Below, piece after piece: positions 43,811 through 54,700 of a DNA stretch of 64,000 nt. Position numbers and translations under genes: made by a program. The first letter of the stretch is position 1, and every line of letters begins with the position of its first letter. The notes beneath the pieces were generated by a model. It had not been told where the DNA came from. It saw nothing but the letters and a program-made list of their open reading frames with translations, and made no database searches. The stretch is from Trichobilharzia szidati (Eukaryota > Platyhelminthes > Trematoda > Strigeidida > Schistosomatidae): NCBI GenBank assembly GCA_944472155.2, contig OX235274.1, positions 32,858,052 to 32,922,051 on the forward strand, in the 5' to 3' direction.

Positions 43811-44774
43811 TTCCTGAGTTCCACGTAGGCATCGTGATCAGTCTGACTCTTGGAGAGTCGCCATGAAGACTGAGCCTTCCGCTTTGATTGCAGAATATGC
43901 TGTGTCCCTGTCTTCAGCCATGAAGTTGGCTTCCTGGGTTATGGTGTGCCTAGAGGGATGGTATCCGAGATTGTTGTGTGGCTAATCCCTATGTTGTCAC
44001 TTCCTAATATCAAGGAAATCTAGGGAAAAACATCTGGCAAAATTTTCTGCATCTCAAGTGGACTTTAAGCTTCTGGACTTATGTTCAGTGTCACTAGAGA
44101 GGCCTTATAAAAACGGTAGAAAAGGACTATGAAAACATTTTGGTTTTCATGATAAAATGTGTTCCTCGTCGATTTATAGCGTGTGAGGAAATCAAAATTA
44201 GGGAATAAATCCAGGTGAACCATTTCCATAGCATCCTAGTCCACTCTTCCAATCATCCATGCTAATTTATATCCTCAAATCTACACCTCTCAACTTCAGT
44301 TGGCTGTTTATAGCAAGAATTTTGATGACCTCCTTCAGTATTGAAGTACGTAGGTGTCAAGTGTAAACAGAAACGAAATCCACCCGAGAATTTAACTAGA
44401 ATCTGATAATTGACAGAGTATAACGAAAACATAGAGGTTAAATGGCTCACACAAATTACCTCAGAGAAACTCAATCAGTACAGAAGACGTTTAATCGACA
44501 ATTTTGTGCATATGTGCAGAAATCCATCGGCATATTAAAGCTGGTCTAATGGACACCAAATATTCGCGTTTCAGTCATGAGAATAAGTTCTCGTATCTTT
44601 CAGAAGTTATTTTGTGATAATCATAATGCATGCTTTTGAAATCGAATCAGGCAGTTTCTAGACATGCCTCCTCACACTTGTCGCACTTTCGCATCATCGT
44701 TGTTTAGCTAAGTCACATATCACATCAAATATCTTCGGGCGGTTGGTTGGCTGGCTTTGGTTTGACTTTTTTCG
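43811..44774. other. No recognised gene; upstream region of a candidate host gene
   Basis: No family motifs. The last part precedes the ATG at 44,775 and ends with a pyrimidine-rich ggtttgacttttttcg. Promoter elements cannot be called with confidence. Confidence 0.4.
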
Positions 44775-44920
44775 ATGGCGGGATCTCCAGTCTATTCAAG
44801 TACGCCAAAAGGCTCTACCAAACGAGGTATCAAGGAGCTAAACTTAGAAACACCACACATCCCACTGGCTGAAGGTGGTATCAAGAGAAAGAAGACAGCG
44901 ACGGTGCCAGAACAGTTGAA
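44775..44920 (+). CDS. Candidate host gene, exon 1 (start codon exon)
   Basis: ATG at 44,775 opens 48 codons plus two bases: MAGSPVYSSTPKGSTKRGIK, then a segment with ETPHIPLAEGG and the basic stretch IKRKKTATVPEQL. It ends at AA followed by gtaagt, a consensus donor. The peptide is Ser/Thr/Lys-rich with SSTPK and IKRKK, suggestive of a nuclear protein, but I recognise no family. The two leftover bases (AA) combine with the first base of 47,345 to give Asn, keeping the frame open. It lies between the arms of the large inverted duplication. Confidence 0.6.
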
Positions 44921-45499
44921 GTAAGTACTCACAGATATTTTCTTGTGTCATATCACTGCTGGTAGAATTTGACACTCATTTTCCTACATATCGTTTTGTT
45001 CACTGATAGGAATGATGTGATCAGTCATCGATATGTACGTTTGTTAGCGTTTGGATATGTGGACGGGCGACATCCGTGTTGGTCGGTGTTGCCAACACTA
45101 TTCAGGTATTCTCTAAACACCACAACTTTCATTGGTTAGGCCTGTTGGAAATCTGCTTTCCCACGGGATTTATAGTTAAGTTTGTTGACATTGTCTGGTC
45201 ATGTGATTCAAATTCAACCAGGTGGTTCAGAGGTTGATGATCTAGGGCAGCAATCGACGTCTAATTTTGACTATCATTCTTAGGATTACACACCCCTATA
45301 TGACTCCTATTAGTATTTCCGACTTCATAGTAATCTGTACAAATTCCTGAAAGTTCTTACTGGAGTTGGCAGTGCTATGTTCTTGTTGGAGATCATTCCA
45401 CTTAACGTGGCCTGAGATCCCGTTTCTCTGGTCTAATAAGTTACTCCTTACAACCTAGTGGTTCGTTCTTATGAAACAGTCACTTTCGGTTGTTGGGTA

Positions 45500-45770
45500 A
45501 GACAGGAATGACAAGTTTTATGTGGTGGCCAACTTCAGGGGACAATCGTTTGAATCTCTCTGTACACAGTGTTTTGATATGATGGAAGTTGTGCGTTCCC
45601 GTCCTTGGAAAGAACTTCACTGAAGGAGTTTGCGATAACGCGATATATGTACAAATACGACTGGCGTTTCCAATCTGTGTATCTCCGGAGAAGGAAGGTA
45701 GTATGACTGACTAGTTGTTTGAGGGAAACCCTTTACTGCTGCTACATTTGTATACGCTAGCCACACGACC
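45500..45770. repeat. Unnamed degenerate repeat, copy 1
   Basis: gacaatcgtttgaatctctc, then gttttgatatgatggaagtt and gaaaccctttactgctgct parallel gacaattgcttaaagatta, gtcttgatgtaatggaagtg and gaaaccctttctggcttact at 46,700-46,820. The copies are diverged and the family is unknown to me. Confidence 0.4.
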
Positions 45771-47027
45771 CTACCGTCAGATTCCCAGTCAGTGGTAGTT
45801 CGTCCGGACCATATTGATGACTGTGGGGCTTAACTAGTGAAATCGAAAGACATACATCGGTTGAGGAAGATAAGACAAGTATCACTCATGCTTCACCACC
45901 GCCTACGTCAACGAACGATGTTAGGTGTTGCAGGGCTGGATTGGAAAAGAGTTGGGCGTTGTAAGTTGTGTCTTTTAGACTGTGTGGCACGGAATCACCT
46001 GCAGAAACATTCCGTCAAGCCAGTTTAACCCGTTGAGTGGATGCAACATTCAAACCCAACCAGCACTTCAAGTTAGCAGGCATCCAGTGGGATGTTAGAC
46101 ACAACCGACCACTTTTTTCAGAAGTAGAAATACTTAGTACAAAATAACTGAGTCACACAGACACTTATTTCCTTGATTGAATGAGTGAGGAAGAATTAAA
46201 TTCCTCTGGAGAATGAGATTTCTGACTATTGACAGTCTATGGTAATTGACAGAAAGGACAGGTGAGTTAGGGATATGTGAAAATGACCACTGATTGAAAT
46301 GTCAAAGTTTCCATTCACAACAGTCAGTATTCTACATATCATGTATGTATTCGATGTTGGGGATTGATTGTCTTTTGTGTGTTGTTGGTTTCTGGTCTAT
46401 ATTTTCACAGCCGTTTTTAAATTCCTTGAAATCCAAATGGTTCATAGTGCTTCAATGCAATGCTTTGAGATTTTGGCAAAGATGTTGGTCTTACGAAGTG
46501 GTAGTTACTAGCCTCATTCCTAAGCTTCCCTGTTTTTTGAACACACTACTGACCAGGTGACGCATAAAAGTGAGCATCTCTTTCAGGAGTCCAATTAGTT
46601 ACTTAGTATAACTGGTTGGCAGTGGCTTTTTACTGTTTTCGTTTTCTATCCCACCATCTTGGTCAGGGTCGAGGGATTAGTTTCAAGTGGTTAGACATCT
46701 CAAGGGACAATTGCTTAAAGATTATTAGGCAATTTCTGTCTTGATGTAATGGAAGTGTAGTGTGGTATAACTGGCCAGTTGTTCGTTCGGGGTGAAACCC
46801 TTTCTGGCTTACTGTGGACTAGATGAGGTAAAGAAGTCCGATGGCATCTAGTAGTTTTTTATTAGTCAAATGTGAAGTGTCGTTGATTTTCCAGGAGGTA
46901 TCACAATACTTGTAGCTGCTGTTAATAGGTCAGTGCAGCCACAATGTGTGTATAGGCTTTGTACTTTAACGGAAACTTACTTTCGTATAAGCTGACGATT
47001 GTTACGGTTCATCAGTGAACTGTAATA

Positions 47028-47264
47028 TTTTTTTTTATCCTTCACGTTCCCCAGTGGAACATAGGGCTTCAAGCTAGTGGCTTGAAGTTTCTGTAGCAGT
47101 GTTTATTTTACAGGATGGGGTTGCTAGCCTCATGCCCAACCTTTCCTCTATACCAGCATTACTTCTGGCTCAGTGAGGTAAAGGAGTGCGTCCGTGGCCG
47201 GGGATCGAACCCCGGACCATGTGCATGATCGGCGAGCGTCCTAACCGCTATACCACCGACGCGT
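47028..47264 (-). repeat. tRNA-derived SINE, copy 1
   Basis: On the minus strand: a tRNA-like head (47,186-47,264) with A box tatagcggttagg and B box ggttcgatccc. The body contains gaggctagcaaccccatcctg and ctgctacagaaacttca, and the 3' end is gaagccctatgttccactgg plus ...gaaggataaaaaaaaa. The body block equals the RTE 5' UTR (compare 54,440-54,500) and the 3' block equals the RTE tail (gaagccctatgttcttctag). So the SINE joins a tRNA head to both ends of its partner LINE. The genuine tRNA genes have no such tail, which rules out a functional tRNA call. Confidence 0.85.
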
Positions 47265-47344
47265 GTAGTTAATATACTGTAATATTAACTACACTGATTT
47301 ACGCAATGATCCTAGTGAATGTTGTGCTTTGATTATTCTTCCAG

Positions 47345-47445
47345 CCTGTCAAATCTCTCGTTGCCTGTTGATCTTGATTCGAATGTCAGTTCATCCCGTC
47401 GTTCTGTGCTTAAGAAACTGTGTCAGCCGAAGAAAACAGCAACAG
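47345..47445 (+). CDS. Candidate host gene, exon 2
   Basis: 101 nt between ttccag and gtacgt. In the phase set by exon 1 it reads LSNLSLPVDLDSNVSSSRRS and then VLKKLCQPKKTAT with one base (G) left over. 101 nt equals 1 + 33 codons + 1, so both junctions keep the frame. Ser-rich and basic like exon 1. The alternative plus-strand open frame starting at 47,319 covers the same codons by reading from the intron. Confidence 0.6.
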
Positions 47446-48285
47446 GTACGTCTACGATTATGATTGTGATTGTTGTTGTTAGTGTTTACATTCAATTTTA
47501 CTATCATCTTTGGTTATGCGAGTAATAATACGGAGTTTGTGTTTCGCTGTTTCTGACATGTTCTGAAGATATCTTTTGATATGTGGTAAAATCATGGCAT
47601 TTAGTTGGTTAGTTTGCTGACAATGAAATCCACTTGAGTAGATGCACATTTTGTCCTGTTTAAGAGCCAACAACTGTAGATATCTGTCCCTTCTCTCCAG
47701 TGGTTGTTGGTGTTGGTGATGATCCCAGTGAGACGAACCGAGCAGTGATCGTTTGAAAAGCCACATCTGAAGACTCATGTGGTGTTATTTGGTTGGTGTT
47801 TGATGAGTGACAAGTGACGAGTGCTAACTGTTTAGGAAGAGGTGATTCTGGTGAGATTGTGGATAAGACTTTGGTTGTTGAAACAATAAGTATTAATTTC
47901 GAGTGTTAGAGGAGGTGCGGGGGTGGGGGGAGAGGGCAAACGATCACTCACTGAAGAGACAGATACATCCAACTGACGACGAATAATTTCAAATAAGTTG
48001 AGACGCACATGTTTGAATTGACTGTTAGTCATTGTGTTAGCCTTCAGACACCTGTCGTGGAAGCTTCCGTCATAGGAGCCCGTATACCAACAGAAATCGA
48101 ACATTTCGATGCAATGTAGAGGTTTCCCAGTTGATGAAGATTACTGTTCTCTCTGATTGCTGATAAATTCCCTGTGATTTTGTTAACGTGTTTTGTGGTG
48201 ACAAAACTCTGGATAGAAAGTGTTCCGAATTATAATCTGTCGATGTAGTCTGTATAACATTTGTTTTCTGTTCTCACTAATGAAG
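47446..48285 (+). other. Candidate intron 2
   Basis: 840 bp from gtacgt to tttgttttctgttctcac then taatgaag, a good polypyrimidine tract and AG. The minus-strand frames inside it (90-99 codons) show no family motif. No repeat was recognised. Confidence 0.45.
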
Positions 48286-48369
48286 CGCGTCAAGGCACGG
48301 ATTGGATGTATGTTAACCATAAGGATACTCGAGAAGCCAGTGATCGTCCTGTCCCTCGTAGACGAGGTG
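48286..48369 (+). CDS. Candidate host gene, exon 3 (runs into assembly gap)
   Basis: Starts with CG, which completes the leftover G of exon 2 to Ala, then RQGTDWMYVNHKDTREASDR and PVPRRRG, still open when the Ns begin at 48,370. Three consecutive segments joining in phase through GT-AG sites is unlikely by chance. The product and the remaining exons are unknown. Confidence 0.55.
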
Positions 48370-48868
48370 NNNNNNNNNNNNNNNNNNNNNNNNNNNNNNN
48401 NNNNNNNNNNNNNNNNNNNNNNNNNNNNNNNNNNNNNNNNNNNNNNNNNNNNNNNNNNNNNNNNNNNNNNNNNNNNNNNNNNNNNNNNNNNNNNNNNNNN
48501 NNNNNNNNNNNNNNNNNNNNNNNNNNNNNNNNNNNNNNNNNNNNNNNNNNNNNNNNNNNNNNNNNNNNNNNNNNNNNNNNNNNNNNNNNNNNNNNNNNNN
48601 NNNNNNNNNNNNNNNNNNNNNNNNNNNNNNNNNNNNNNNNNNNNNNNNNNNNNNNNNNNNNNNNNNNNNNNNNNNNNNNNNNNNNNNNNNNNNNNNNNNN
48701 NNNNNNNNNNNNNNNNNNNNNNNNNNNNNNNNNNNNNNNNNNNNNNNNNNNNNNNNNNNNNNNNNNNNNNNNNNNNNNNNNNNNNNNNNNNNNNNNNNNN
48801 NNNNNNNNNNNNNNNNNNNNNNNNNNNNNNNNNNNNNNNNNNNNNNNNNNNNNNNNNNNNNNNNNNNN
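48370..48868. other. Assembly gap (499 N)
   Basis: Separates exon 3 of the candidate gene from the right-arm RTE copy B. Frames that appear to run through it are artefacts. Confidence 0.99.
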
Positions 48869-50880
48869 TATAATGTCCTCAGGTCCCTTTTGCCTTCTGC
48901 CTTCTCAGCTTCAGTGGCCAGATTGTCGTAGAATTGTCTTTTGTCCTATCTAGCACTCTTCTTCACTTCTTTGTCCAGTGCTGTGTAAGTTGAAGTCAGC
49001 TTCTCCTTCTCTTGTCCATCTTTGCATTGAATCATTTTCTCTTTCACTATTCTCCTCTCCTCTATTAGCTTCCAAGTGTCTGTTGAGAGCCATTCCTTGT
49101 CCCTTTTTCTTCCTAAAACCGTTGAACAGGTTTCGTTGAAAATCAGCTTCAGAGAGTTCGACTGGTCTTCCACGGATGATTCCTCAGTGGTGCTACGTAG
49201 TGTTTCCTGCTTTGCTCTGACAGTTGCAGTAAAAGTGTCCTTTGCGGTTGTGTCCTTCAGTTTTTGAGTGTTGAACTTTGCATTGCGGCCTATCCCCAGC
49301 TATCCTCGAGGCTTTAAGCTTCACCTCGAAAGTCCCTTGTACTAGATAGTGGTCTGAACCCACATCTGCTCCTCTCCTCGATCTTGTGTCCAGTAGGCTC
49401 CGTCTCCACTTCCTTGAGATTGGAATGAAGTCTATCTGGATTTTGGGGTGTCCATCTGGTGAAATCCATGTCGCCTTGTGTATATCCTTGTGTTTGAACA
49501 CACTGCCACCAATCACCAGATCATTGAAGGCGCAGAAGTCTGAGAAGAGTTCACCACTATCGTCCCGACCGAAAGCTGCTACCTTGACGTGGTGGTCGGG
49601 CTTGAACACCGCAATGACCCAACAAGCTATACTGGCTGGAACTTATGTTCCTGCAGGTCCTACCATGTCAGAAAGGTTGTTTGGATAGCGGTTAAACTAA
49701 AAGCAGTTACCCAATCCAATCCTATGACTTCAAATAAATCACAAAATATCATGCCGGATCGGTCGGGGCCCGGATTAACAACGACCGCGCTTTCTGCTGC
49801 CGTGTCACAGGGCAGAAGTGATAAATGTGCTACTGAGACACACCAAATGAAAAACAACAAACAAAAACAGGCCGTGTGTGACCGGCCTCAAGCAGTTGTC
49901 CCCTGGGCTCTGCGGTCACGCAACCAACTTCCATAGTGTGGGCAGCCGGGAAGTAACAATCGCCCTCACAATACGAAATGCACACGAAACCTTTCTAATC
50001 CTCACTCATCTTTGTCTTCATCTTCATCTCTATTATCTTGCCTTCCTTCTACTAATGCAACTCCTCTACTTAATGGCTCTTCACTTCCTCTTCACTCTGT
50101 GTGCACTGAAAACGACGGAAGCCAAAAAAACCCGCCATCACCACTATCGTTCATTTCACCGAGGGCCTCGCGACCCACGGTGAGTTCTCTTCCTGTATTG
50201 TCTCCTCCCAGCTTCGCATTCATATCACTCATCAGGATTTTGATATCGCTCTTTGGGACGTTGTGCATTACTGTTTGTAGTTGTCTGTAGAAATCCTCCT
50301 TCTTCTCTTGTTCTGAGACGTTTGTATGTGCATAGCATTGAATGATTGTAACCTTCCTTCCTTTTGAGTTGAACCTGGCTGTCATTATCCTGGAGGAGAT
50401 TGGTTCCCACTGCATGAGAGCTTTGGCTGCTGTTGGTGACATCATGATGGCCACTCCCTCAGTATGCTCGTGATTGTGCTTTTGGGTGACCGGAATAGAT
50501 TACTGTCTCTCCAGTTGATAGTTGGCACCTTCCACATCCGTTCCATCTGTTTTCGCAGATTCCCAACACTTCTATTCCATATTTTCTCATTTCTGCGGCT
50601 ACCTGGGCTGCCTTTCCAACTTCGTACATTGTACGAATATTCCACGTCCCCATCCTTGTTTTTGCTTTCATCGAAAGGAGGCTGACTGGCTTCCCGAAGG
50701 CTTTACCAGCCTGAGTCATTTCACTTCCCCGATTCCAGCGAAAAATAAGGTTATTGTTTGTATTTTTAGAATTTTGAATATATTTGTGCGTTGAAGTTTC
50801 TGTAGCAATTTGGTTAATTTTTGGGGGTGGAGTTGCTAGCACCATGCCCCAACCCTCCCTCTTTATCCGGGCTTGGGACC
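48869..50880 (-). pseudogene. RTE-clade LINE copy B right (5' half, interrupted)
   Basis: Minus strand from 50,880: 5' UTR, MGTWNIRTMYEVGKAAQVAA, YGIEVLGICENRWNGCGRCQ, DIKILMSDMNAKLGGDNTGR, interrupted by a 575-bp insertion at 50,138-49,564. It continues with FCAFNDLVIGGSVFKHKDIH, RRGADVGSDHYLVQGTFEVK (endonuclease SDH) and the linker KRDKEWLSTDTWKLIEERRI into the gap. It extends further 3' than the left-arm copy, which stops at 43,014. A few stops and frameshifts. Confidence 0.87.
49564..50138 (+). mobile_element. 575-bp insertion with 12-bp target duplication, unclassified
   Basis: Flanked by exact copies of caccactatcgt (49,552-49,563 and 50,139-50,150). The left arm has this site once and uninterrupted (complement at about 42,828-42,839). 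The insert starts cccgaccgaaagctgctacc and has a hairpin-forming ggtcggg 30 nt on. It contains ggtcggggcccggattaaca (compare ccggtccagagcccggata in the RTE B 5' UTR) and ends gccaaaaaaacccgccat. Long duplications suggest target-primed insertion of an RTE-related or SINE-like RNA. No coding frame is convincing. Confidence 0.7.
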
Positions 50881-51430
50881 GGCTAGTTTAGGGTTAGGAT
50901 TAGAAAAATTTGGATGAATTGACATATAAAATGTGCTTGATGAATCTCAATACAGTAATTATAATTATTGAATTAGTATTCTGTCGCGACACTGGCAGGC
51001 ATTTTCGTGACACTTGAGAGAATGGTGTCCTGTGTAACAGTTCCATGCCATTTTATTTTTATTACTATCATAAATATATGCACTTAATGTATAAAAATTT
51101 CGTTTTCGAAGTAATTAGTTGGATCGCTTCAGTGACGACACGATTTTACTGAATGAGGATATTCATATCGATTTGTAGTTAAGGTGTTTCATTTCAATAA
51201 TCAATTACTTACCTGAATATTATTATCACATCAGCCTGAGTGTCTAATATTTTCTTGTAACACTGACTGGGTCATTACTTTTGTCATGCGATACTGCTGC
51301 TTATCTACTAATAATGAATGCTTTTCCTATTCTCTAGCCTTTTCCTCCTGATTCTGAAATGGTGAATAATGCTACAGGTTCTCGAAGATGCTTTTATGCA
51401 TGGATGTTATTGACAATGAAGGATTTAATT
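50881..51430. other. Spacer between RTE copies B and A (right arm)
   Basis: Inverted counterpart of 41,542-42,119, noncoding, about 97% similar in the part I compared. Confidence 0.75.
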
Positions 51431-52082
51431 TCATATTTATTGTTATTGTTTCCTTTAATTCCTAGAAGAACATAGGGCTTCAGCCGCACACATCTCCTTT
51501 GCGTACAGTTCTCTGCCAACATGTTCACCTGGCTCCACGTCTGCCCACATGCTTTCATCTCTTCACATGATCTCTTCCAAGTCACCCTTGGACAACCAAC
51601 TCTCCGCTTCCCATTTTGCTTCCACTCGAGTGATGGCCTGTCGTGTGATGTCGCTTGATGGTTTCCTCAGAGTATGGCTCAATCCACCAACTCCATTTCT
51701 TCCTACATTTTTGTTGCACAATTGGTTCCTGCTGAGTTGGTTCGGTCCCAGAGATCCGTCACTATTGCTAATCTTTTCCGGCCATCTGATCTTGAGTATT
51801 GAGCGAAGACAGCTGTAGATGGTCTGTAGTTTGTTTGAAGTGCTTTTCATGACGCGCAGTGCAAGTCTCTGATCCGTATAGTAATACTGACTTCACATTG
51901 CTGTTGAAAGTCCGAATCTCGATTTTCATGCTGAGTGGTGTTGATTTCCACACCGACTTGAGAGAAATGAAAGCTTGCCTTGCTTTCCCTATCCTCTTCA
52001 GTTCCGTCTGTAGTTGAAACGATGCTTCCCAGATGGGTAGGGAGGTAGTTAAAGGAGGTTGCTTCTCTCACATTTTTCCCAT

Positions 52083-53474
52083 TTATGCTGATTGTTGTTG
52101 CTGCTGTTGCTGATGGCCAGGAATCTTCATCACCTCTGTTTTCTCTATGTTCTCCTGAAGTTCTGTCTTTGTTGCTTTTTCCTCTGTCAACTTGTTACTT
52201 TTCACTTGCATATCTTCCAGTTTGTGGGAAATCAGACATATATCATCGGCGAAGTCCAGATCCTCCAAGTTTTTTGTGTGGGTCCATTTTATGCCTGTTT
52301 CCTCGCTGCCCGCTCTCTGTCGCATTATCCAGTCTACTGCAATCAGGAAAATCATTGGAGATAGTAGGCAGCCAGCTTGTCTTACTCCCGTCTTCACTTC
52401 GAAGGATTCTGTAAGTTTCCCGTTGTGGATTACTTGGCATGCAGCATTGTCGTACAACTGTTGGATGAGATGTATAATTGTTGGCGGCACCCCGTAGTAG
52501 CGAAGTAGTTGCCAAAGCACCTCTCGATCGACGCTGTCGAAGGCCTTTTCAAAGTCGATGAAGTTGAGATAGAGAGGTGACTGCCATTCCAAGCTCTGTT
52601 CAATGATGATCCGTAGTGTTGCGATTTGATCGATGCATGACTTGTTCCTCCTGAATCCAGCCTGTTCCGGTCGAAGTTTTTCATCCAGGGCGTGTTTGAT
52701 TCTCTCCAGGATGATGCGGCTTAGTATTTTGCTTGGGATAGACAGGAGCATAATGCCGCGCCAGTTCTTGCATTGACTTAAGTCTCCTTTCTTTGGCAGT
52801 TTGAATAAGTATCCTTTCTTCCAATCCTCAGGTACCTTGCCCTCTTTCCACACCTTCTCCAGTAGTGGTGTCATCAAGTCCGCTGTTGTCTCTGGGTCCA
52901 TTTTCAATGCTTCTGCTGGGATTCCATCTGGTCCTGCTGCTTTTCCAGCTTTTAGCATCTTGATTGCCTTTAGGACTTCTGTTCTCGTCGGGGGGTTGAT
53001 GTTCATTGGTAGTTCTGCTTCCGCTGTTGGTATTATTGGGTGCGTTGTAGGTGGCAGTCGATTTAGAAGTCTTTTGAAGTGTTCAGCCCAGTGTTTCCTT
53101 TGCTCCACCTCTTTGGTGATTGACTTTCCATTGTCATCCTTCACTGGCTTAATTTGTGTTGAACTTTTCCCCGATAGGAACCTAGTTGTTTGGTAGAGTG
53201 TTGCGAGGTCTCCTTTGCCTGCAGCTTGTTCTGCTTCACTTGCCATAGCTTCATAATATTTTCTTTTGTCTTCTCTGGCACTCTTCTTTACTCTTTTGTT
53301 CAGTGTATTGTAGCTTGCATTCAACTCCTGTTTTTGTTGCTCGTCGATGCACTGGATAATCTTTTGTTTCACCATCCTTCTCTCTTCTATTAGTCTCCAT
53401 GTGTCCGTAGTGAGCCACTGTTTGTCCTGTCTCTTCTTTCTGCCTAGAACTTCCATGCAGGTTTGACTCCACAC
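52083..53474 (-). CDS. RTE LINE reverse transcriptase (open part of broken ORF)
   Basis: 463 codons. Linker (DKQWLTTDTWRLIEERRMVK), KAIKMLKAGKAAGPDGIPAE, KKGYLFKLPKKGDLSQCKNW, RGIMLLSIPSKILSRIILER, QAGFRRNKSCIDQIATLRII, NFIDFEKAFDSVDREVLWQL (motif A Asp), VKTGVRQAGCLLSPMIFLIA (motif B) and LEDLDFADDICLISHKLEDM (FADD). All RT catalytic residues are present. The frame fades into QQQQQQ after the RT. The ATG is internal; in an intact element it would be part of one long ORF with the endonuclease. Confidence 0.9.
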   Translation of the reverse strand: MWSQTCMEVLGRKKRQDKQWLTTDTWRLIEERRMVKQKIIQCIDEQQKQELNASYNTLNKRVKKSAREDKRKYYEAMASEAEQAAGKGDLATLYQTTRFLSGKSSTQIKPVKDDNGKSITKEVEQRKHWAEHFKRLLNRLPPTTHPIIPTAEAELPMNINPPTRTEVLKAIKMLKAGKAAGPDGIPAEALKMDPETTADLMTPLLEKVWKEGKVPEDWKKGYLFKLPKKGDLSQCKNWRGIMLLSIPSKILSRIILERIKHALDEKLRPEQAGFRRNKSCIDQIATLRIIIEQSLEWQSPLYLNFIDFEKAFDSVDREVLWQLLRYYGVPPTIIHLIQQLYDNAACQVIHNGKLTESFEVKTGVRQAGCLLSPMIFLIAVDWIMRQRAGSEETGIKWTHTKNLEDLDFADDICLISHKLEDMQVKSNKLTEEKATKTELQENIEKTEVMKIPGHQQQQQQQSA

Positions 53475-53617
53475 CGCTTTCAGGCTGTTCCAGTGCTTTT
53501 CAACGCTGGTCTCTTCGCTAGTGTTGATTTGTCTCTGCCTTTTTCCTTATGATTGCAGTGAAGATATCCTTTGTATCCTGATCCTTCAGTTTTTGAGTAT
53601 TGAACTTGGCTTGTGGT

Positions 53618-54343
53618 CTATCTGCAGCTCCTGTTTCTTTGAAAGCTTTCAATTTGATTTGGATTGTCCCTTGTACGAGATAGTGGTCTGAGCCAACGTC
53701 TGCTCCTCTTCTTACTTTTGTGTCCAGTAAGCTGCGTCTCCACTTCCTTGAGCAGTATATTGAGATGAAGTCGATTTGGTTTTTGGTTTGCCCTGTCTGG
53801 TGACACCCATGTAGCCTTGTGGATATCCTTGTGTTTGTATACACTACCGCCAATCACTAGTTCATTGGAGGCGCAGAAGTCGGCGAAGAGTTTTCCATTT
53901 TCATTCATTTCTCCGAGCGCTTCTCTACCCATGATGAGTTCTCTTCCTGTGTTTTCTGGTCCCAGTTTGGCGTTCATGTCTCCCATTAGTATTTTGATGT
54001 CACCAACTGGAGTATTGTCCATTGTTGCCTGTAGTTGTCTGTAGAACTCTTCTTTCTTTTCGAGGTCTACGTTGTTTATGGGTGCATAGCATTGTATAAT
54101 TGTCACTTTCCTTCCTTTTGAGTTGAATCTGGCGGTTATTATCCTGAGCGAGATCGCCTCCCATTGCATCAGGGCCTTCGTTGCCGTTGGTGACATCATC
54201 ATAGCCACGCCATCGGTGTACATGTGGTTGTCTTCTGGGTGACCGGAGTAGATCACTGACTCTCCCTTTGACAATTTGGTGAGGCCATTCCCATTCCATC
54301 TGCTTTCGCATATTCCAAGTACTTGAATACCATATCTTTTCAT
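53618..54343 (-). pseudogene. RTE LINE endonuclease domain (copy A right)
   Basis: 241-codon frame: IQVLGICESRWNGNGLTKLS (with the catalytic Glu), ARFNSKGRKVTIIQCYAPIN, DIKILMGDMNAKLGPENTGR, MGREALGEMNENGKLFADFC and ELVIGGSVYKHKDIHKATWV. Then a frameshift moves the end of the domain (RRGADVGSDHYLVQGTIQIK, catalytic SDH) into the frame at 53,518-53,853. An in-frame stop lies just upstream of the first Met. Confidence 0.87.
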
Positions 54344-54700
54344 CTCATTCCCAATCTGGGCAGCTTAGCTAGTCTCATAGATGGTGCGGACGTTCCATGT
54401 CCCCACAGAGACTTTTTCTTTTGTCGCAAGAGGACTCATCGTACTGAAGTTTCTGTAGCAGCTATTTTTACAGGGTGGGGTTGCTAGCCTCACGCCTGAG
54501 AAGGGGGTTGTTACATGAATATATAGTTCACAGAGGAGTGACTTTTTGGGTTGCCCCTCTTAGAATCAGGAAAACAAGGAATAAAGCAATCAGAACAACA
54601 CCAGCAAAAGGAAAAAAATTCACAACATGAATGTCAGCAACAATAACAACTTGTAGCAGTAGCATCGCTGTCAAAAAAAGACAGTTATAAAAAATGTAAA

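Larger units (their letters stand above)
44921..47344 (+). other. Candidate intron 1
   Basis: 2,424 bp from gtaagt to a pyrimidine-containing gattattcttccag. It carries a minus-strand tRNA-derived SINE (47,028-47,264) and two related copies of an unnamed repeat (about 45,500-45,770 and 46,660-46,820). The open frames inside (63 and 88 codons) have no family signature. Confidence 0.5.
51431..54700 (-). mobile_element. RTE-clade (SR2-like) LINE, copy A right, almost complete
   Basis: Runs on the minus strand from a 5' end near 54,700 through the 5' UTR (gaggctagcaaccccaccctg), endonuclease, RT and C-terminal region to the ctgaagccctatgttcttct tail at about 51,470. About 3.2 kb. The coding region is broken only a few times: an early stop at about 54,366, a frameshift in the endonuclease at about 53,800, one near 53,480 and some after the RT. 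It is the best preserved RTE copy in the window. Confidence 0.88.

Noticed and set aside
47186..47264. Functional tRNA gene
   Set aside because: It has A and B boxes but is followed by a conserved SINE body and tail identical in layout to the copy at 59.3 kb, so it is a SINE head.
48220..48953. Open frames of 217-230 codons through the second gap
   Set aside because: Most of their length is unknown bases. Only the first part of one frame (48,286-48,369) is kept as a candidate exon.
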